From the NCBI GenBank assembly GCA_937911965.1, contig CALDPL010000182.1, positions 1 through 8,055 on the forward strand: 8,055 bases of DNA, given 5' to 3'. Position 1 is the stretch's first letter, and each line of letters opens with the position of its first letter. Of the stretch, positions 6,551 to 8,055 are shown piece after piece. This stretch comes from an uncultured Allomuricauda sp. (lineage in GTDB: Bacteria > Bacteroidota > Bacteroidia > Flavobacteriales > Flavobacteriaceae). The position numbers and the translations under genes are program-made. Under the pieces are notes generated by a model. The model was not told the origin of the DNA. It searched no databases and saw nothing but the letters and a program-made list of their open reading frames with translations.

Positions 6551-7948
6551 GCCCGGCTCACCGCGCTGGCTGCGCAGGCCGACTCGGTGCAGCTTGTCCT
6601 GCAGCATCAGGATGGCGTGAAGCGGCTGCATGCCCGTCTGGTGGTGGCCGCAGATGGCGCGCACTCGCTGGTGCGCAAGGCCGCCGGCCTCGGTGCGCAG
6701 GTGGATGACTATGAGCAGGTGGCGGTGGTCGCCGCCCTGCGCACCGATGTGGCCAATGACGGCACCGCCTTCGAGCGATTCACCGCGGCAGGCCCGATGG
6801 CGCTGCTGCCCATCGTGCATGCCGGCACGGCGGCACAAGGTGCAGTGGACGCCGCTCATGGGTTGCCGCGACGCGCCGCGTCGCCCGGCGCATGGCGCAC
6901 GCTGGTCTGGGCCGCGCGCCCGGATGATGCGCAGCGCCTGATGCAGCTGTCCGATGCACAGTTCCTGAACGAATGGCAGCAGGCCTTCGGCTGGCGCGCC
7001 GGCCGCGCGCTGCAGCTGGGCACACGCGGACGCTATCCGCTGGCGCTGACCCGCAGCCGCGGCACGGTGGCATCGCGCATCGTGCTGCTGGGCAATGCGG
7101 CGCAGTCATTGCATCCGGTGGCCGGGCAGGGATTCAACCTGGCCCTGCGCGATGCCGCGGCGCTGGCCGAGATGCTGGCGCAGGGCGGTGATCCGGGTGA
7201 CGCCGCGCGACTTGCGCACTATGCGACGGACCGCGAGGCGGATCGCCGGGGAGTCATCGGCTTCACCGATGCGCTGGTGCGCGTGTTCGGCAGCAACAAT
7301 GGCGGCGGGTTCTACCAGTTCGACCTGGCCACTGGCCAGGCCACGCTGGTCTCGCTCGACCGGCCGGAATGGCAGAAGAAGAAGCGGCCGTTCACCTTCA
7401 CCTCGCTCAACGGCTGGCCGGACCTCGAGCTCACGACCAAGATCTATCCCGATCATCACGGCGTCACCGAGCAGCTGGGCACGCTCGAAGCCGGCGACAG
7501 CCTGCTGCTCGAGGATCCCTGGGGCACGATCCAGTACAAGGGGCCCGGCACCTTCATCGCCGGCGGCGCCGGGGTCACGCCGTTCATCGCGATCCTGCGC
7601 CAGCTCGCCCGGGACGGCGAGCTCGCCGGCAACACGCTGCTGTTCTCCAACAAGACCGCGCGCGACATCATCCTGCGCGACGAGTTCGAGGCGATGCGGG
7701 GCCTGCGCTGCGTCTTCACGGTGACCCACGAGCCCGACCCGGCGCTCGAGAGCCGGCGCATCGACCGTGCCTTCCTCGACGACTACGTCGCCGATTTCGA
7801 CCAGCAGCTCCATACCTGGAACGTGCTGATCACCGCCCACCAGGCCTTTCTAACCAACGAAGCGCTCGGCGAGATTGCCCGCGTGACAACGGCCAATGTG
7901 CTAGCGCACGCCAGCGGCGGCGCGCTGTTGGAGGGGACGGTGCTGTAG
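6227..7948 (+). CDS. Composite 573-codon ORF: MFS start fused in frame to three foreign gene fragments
   Basis: A single open frame runs from the ATG at 6227 to the TAG at 7946-7948, but its translation is not one known protein. In order it contains an SLC45/GPH-type transporter N-terminus (residues 1 to about 109), a UbiH-type flavin monooxygenase without its N-terminus (about 110-356), a ferredoxin/flavodoxin-reductase core (about 357-527), and a D-lactate dehydrogenase C-terminus (about 528-573). Every join falls inside a conserved domain, no linkers are visible, and none of the pieces has all the parts it needs to work. Codon and base composition change abruptly near 6550, from the moderate GC of the PUL to strongly GC-rich. 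It is best treated as a chimeric sequence artefact; a real fusion is much less likely. The four segments are annotated separately below. Confidence 0.85.
   Translation: MNQKRRLGFWEIWNLSFGFLGIQMGFALQNANASRILQSFGADVHELSWFWIVAPLTGLIVQPIVGHYSDRTWNRLGRRRPYFLTGALLASLGLVLMPNADMFTAFMPARLTALAAQADSVQLVLQHQDGVKRLHARLVVAADGAHSLVRKAAGLGAQVDDYEQVAVVAALRTDVANDGTAFERFTAAGPMALLPIVHAGTAAQGAVDAAHGLPRRAASPGAWRTLVWAARPDDAQRLMQLSDAQFLNEWQQAFGWRAGRALQLGTRGRYPLALTRSRGTVASRIVLLGNAAQSLHPVAGQGFNLALRDAAALAEMLAQGGDPGDAARLAHYATDREADRRGVIGFTDALVRVFGSNNGGGFYQFDLATGQATLVSLDRPEWQKKKRPFTFTSLNGWPDLELTTKIYPDHHGVTEQLGTLEAGDSLLLEDPWGTIQYKGPGTFIAGGAGVTPFIAILRQLARDGELAGNTLLFSNKTARDIILRDEFEAMRGLRCVFTVTHEPDPALESRRIDRAFLDDYVADFDQQLHTWNVLITAHQAFLTNEALGEIARVTTANVLAHASGGALLEGTVL
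6551..7294 (+). pseudogene. UbiH/UbiF-type FAD-dependent monooxygenase fragment, N-terminus missing
   Basis: Residues about 110-356 match flavin hydroxylases of ubiquinone biosynthesis, which use FAD, NAD(P)H and O2 to hydroxylate the quinone ring. Two family motifs are clear: VVAADGAHSLVR (139-150), the DG motif, and RIVLLGNAAQSLHPVAGQGF (284-303), the GD-type FAD-binding motif with Asn in place of the usual Asp, followed by NLALRDAAALAE. The N-terminal Rossmann GxGxxG region (about 100 or more residues) is absent, and the C-terminal tail after VRVFGS is cut. The GC-rich, high-GC3 composition and style point to a gammaproteobacterium, possibly Xanthomonadales-like (inference). Bacteroidota make menaquinone and are not known to make ubiquinone, so this gene is out of place beside a Flavobacteriia PUL. 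Related VisC/UbiI paralogues are alternatives within the same family. Confidence 0.85.
7295..7807 (+). pseudogene. Ferredoxin/flavodoxin-NAD(P)H reductase-family fragment, both ends missing
   Basis: Residues about 357-527 match FNR-type flavoproteins that pass electrons between NAD(P)H and ferredoxin or flavodoxin. Visible parts are the FAD-domain strand GQATLVSLDRP (370-380), the FAD-binding motif KRPFTFTS (386-393), and the nucleotide-binding GTFIAGGAGVTPFIAILRQL (441-460) with its glycine-rich turn. A typical Rossmann continuation follows, through LLFSNK to DDYVADFDQQ. The next expected element, the YVCGP-type NAD(P) motif near the C-terminus, is missing because the sequence switches to another protein. 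The first 30 or so residues of the domain are also missing; GGFYQFDLAT (360-369) is only loosely like the family, so the left break could lie anywhere in about 7295-7330. The style suggests an alphaproteobacterial source (inference). Confidence 0.8.
7808..7948 (+). pseudogene. D-lactate dehydrogenase (LdhA-like) C-terminal fragment
   Basis: The last 46 residues match the C-terminus of D-2-hydroxyacid dehydrogenases of the LdhA type: NVLITAHQAFLTNEALGEIA (532-551), then a short helix and tail ending at the TAG. Escherichia coli LdhA has the equivalent NVLFTGHQAFLT; the His of HQAF (538 here) is the catalytic acid-base of the family, which reduces pyruvate to D-lactate with NADH. The catalytic domain, NAD-binding Rossmann fold and the rest of the active site are absent, so this piece has no activity alone. 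The join to the preceding reductase is abrupt, at about QQ/LHTW (527/528). The source looks proteobacterial but is too short to place. Confidence 0.75.
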
Positions 7949-8055
7949 AGGGGCTACCCCGGTGCAGCGTGCGGCATTTTCCTGGAGCTTGAACTTGTTG
8001 CTCCGTCGCGCTATAAGAAGATTCGCCTCCGCGTAGTAGGATGGCAGCAACAACC
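7949..8055. other. 107-bp tail with no recognised gene
   Basis: After the stop codon I find no start codon with a family-like reading on either strand, no tRNA or rRNA signature and no convincing terminator. A GGAGC/GCTCC pair (7984-7988, 8000-8004) could form a weak 5-bp stem, without a T-tract. The tail may be 3' flank of the lactate dehydrogenase source gene or yet another joined piece. Confidence 0.4.

Noticed and set aside
7106..7840. Long minus-strand ORF of 244 codons
   Set aside because: Antisense shadow of the high-GC coding frame; no recognisable motif.
6227..7948. A novel four-domain membrane-anchored redox enzyme (transporter helices, monooxygenase, reductase, dehydrogenase)
   Set aside because: A reductase feeding a monooxygenase is superficially attractive, but the monooxygenase lacks its FAD Rossmann start, the reductase lacks its final NAD(P) motif, and the dehydrogenase is only a tail. 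Composition also breaks at about 6550.
7369..7992. Long plus-strand ORF in another frame
   Set aside because: Arg/Ala/Pro-rich translation typical of an off-frame reading of GC-rich coding DNA; the overlapping frame carries recognisable reductase and dehydrogenase motifs.
7995..8053. TTGTTGC / GCAACAA inverted pair near the right end as an insertion-sequence end or attachment site
   Set aside because: Seven bases at 45-bp spacing, with no transposase, integrase or target duplication nearby.
1..8055. CRISPR arrays, tRNA or rRNA genes
   Set aside because: No regularly spaced repeats and no cloverleaf or rRNA signature seen anywhere in the window.

Overview
The left four-fifths of the window (about 1-6550) reads as one coherent locus from a marine-type Flavobacteriia/Bacteroidota genome: part of a polysaccharide utilisation locus (PUL) for alpha-glucan (starch or maltodextrin). 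The taxonomic call rests on the SusC/SusD pair, the Bacteroidota-style -7 promoter element (TATCTTTG) and weak Shine-Dalgarno sites. The moderate GC content suggests a Muricauda/Robiginitalea-like member rather than a low-GC one, but the genus is inference.

Layout. On the minus strand lie a TonB-dependent SusC transporter (4763-1683), a SusD surface lipoprotein 10 nt downstream (1672-125), and the first 36 codons of a further lipoprotein in the SusE/SusF position (110 to beyond base 1). A 215-bp divergent regulatory region (4764-4978) separates these from a LacI-family regulator on the plus strand (4979-6058). After a 168-bp gap with a good Bacteroidota -7 element and a perfect 7-bp inverted repeat comes the start of an SLC45/GPH-type MFS sugar transporter (from 6227). 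The expected logic is: SusD and the lipoprotein capture glucan at the cell surface, SusC imports it to the periplasm, the MFS protein moves maltose or other small sugars across the inner membrane, and the LacI protein adjusts expression to a sugar ligand. SusD resembles the archetypal starch SusD of Bacteroides thetaiotaomicron well enough to favour alpha-glucan.

The right end (about 6550-8055) does not belong with the rest. The ORF that starts as the MFS transporter runs on in frame for 573 codons, but after about residue 109 it turns into three unrelated truncated proteins of GC-rich proteobacterial character: a UbiH-type ubiquinone-biosynthesis flavin monooxygenase lacking its N-terminus, a ferredoxin/flavodoxin reductase lacking both ends, and the last ~45 residues of a D-lactate dehydrogenase. 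Each is cut inside a conserved domain, and base composition changes sharply at about 6550. Bacteroidota use menaquinone, so a UbiH piece is out of place. The simplest reading is a chimeric (mis-assembled or artificially joined) sequence, not a new multidomain enzyme. It should be verified before anything is built on it.
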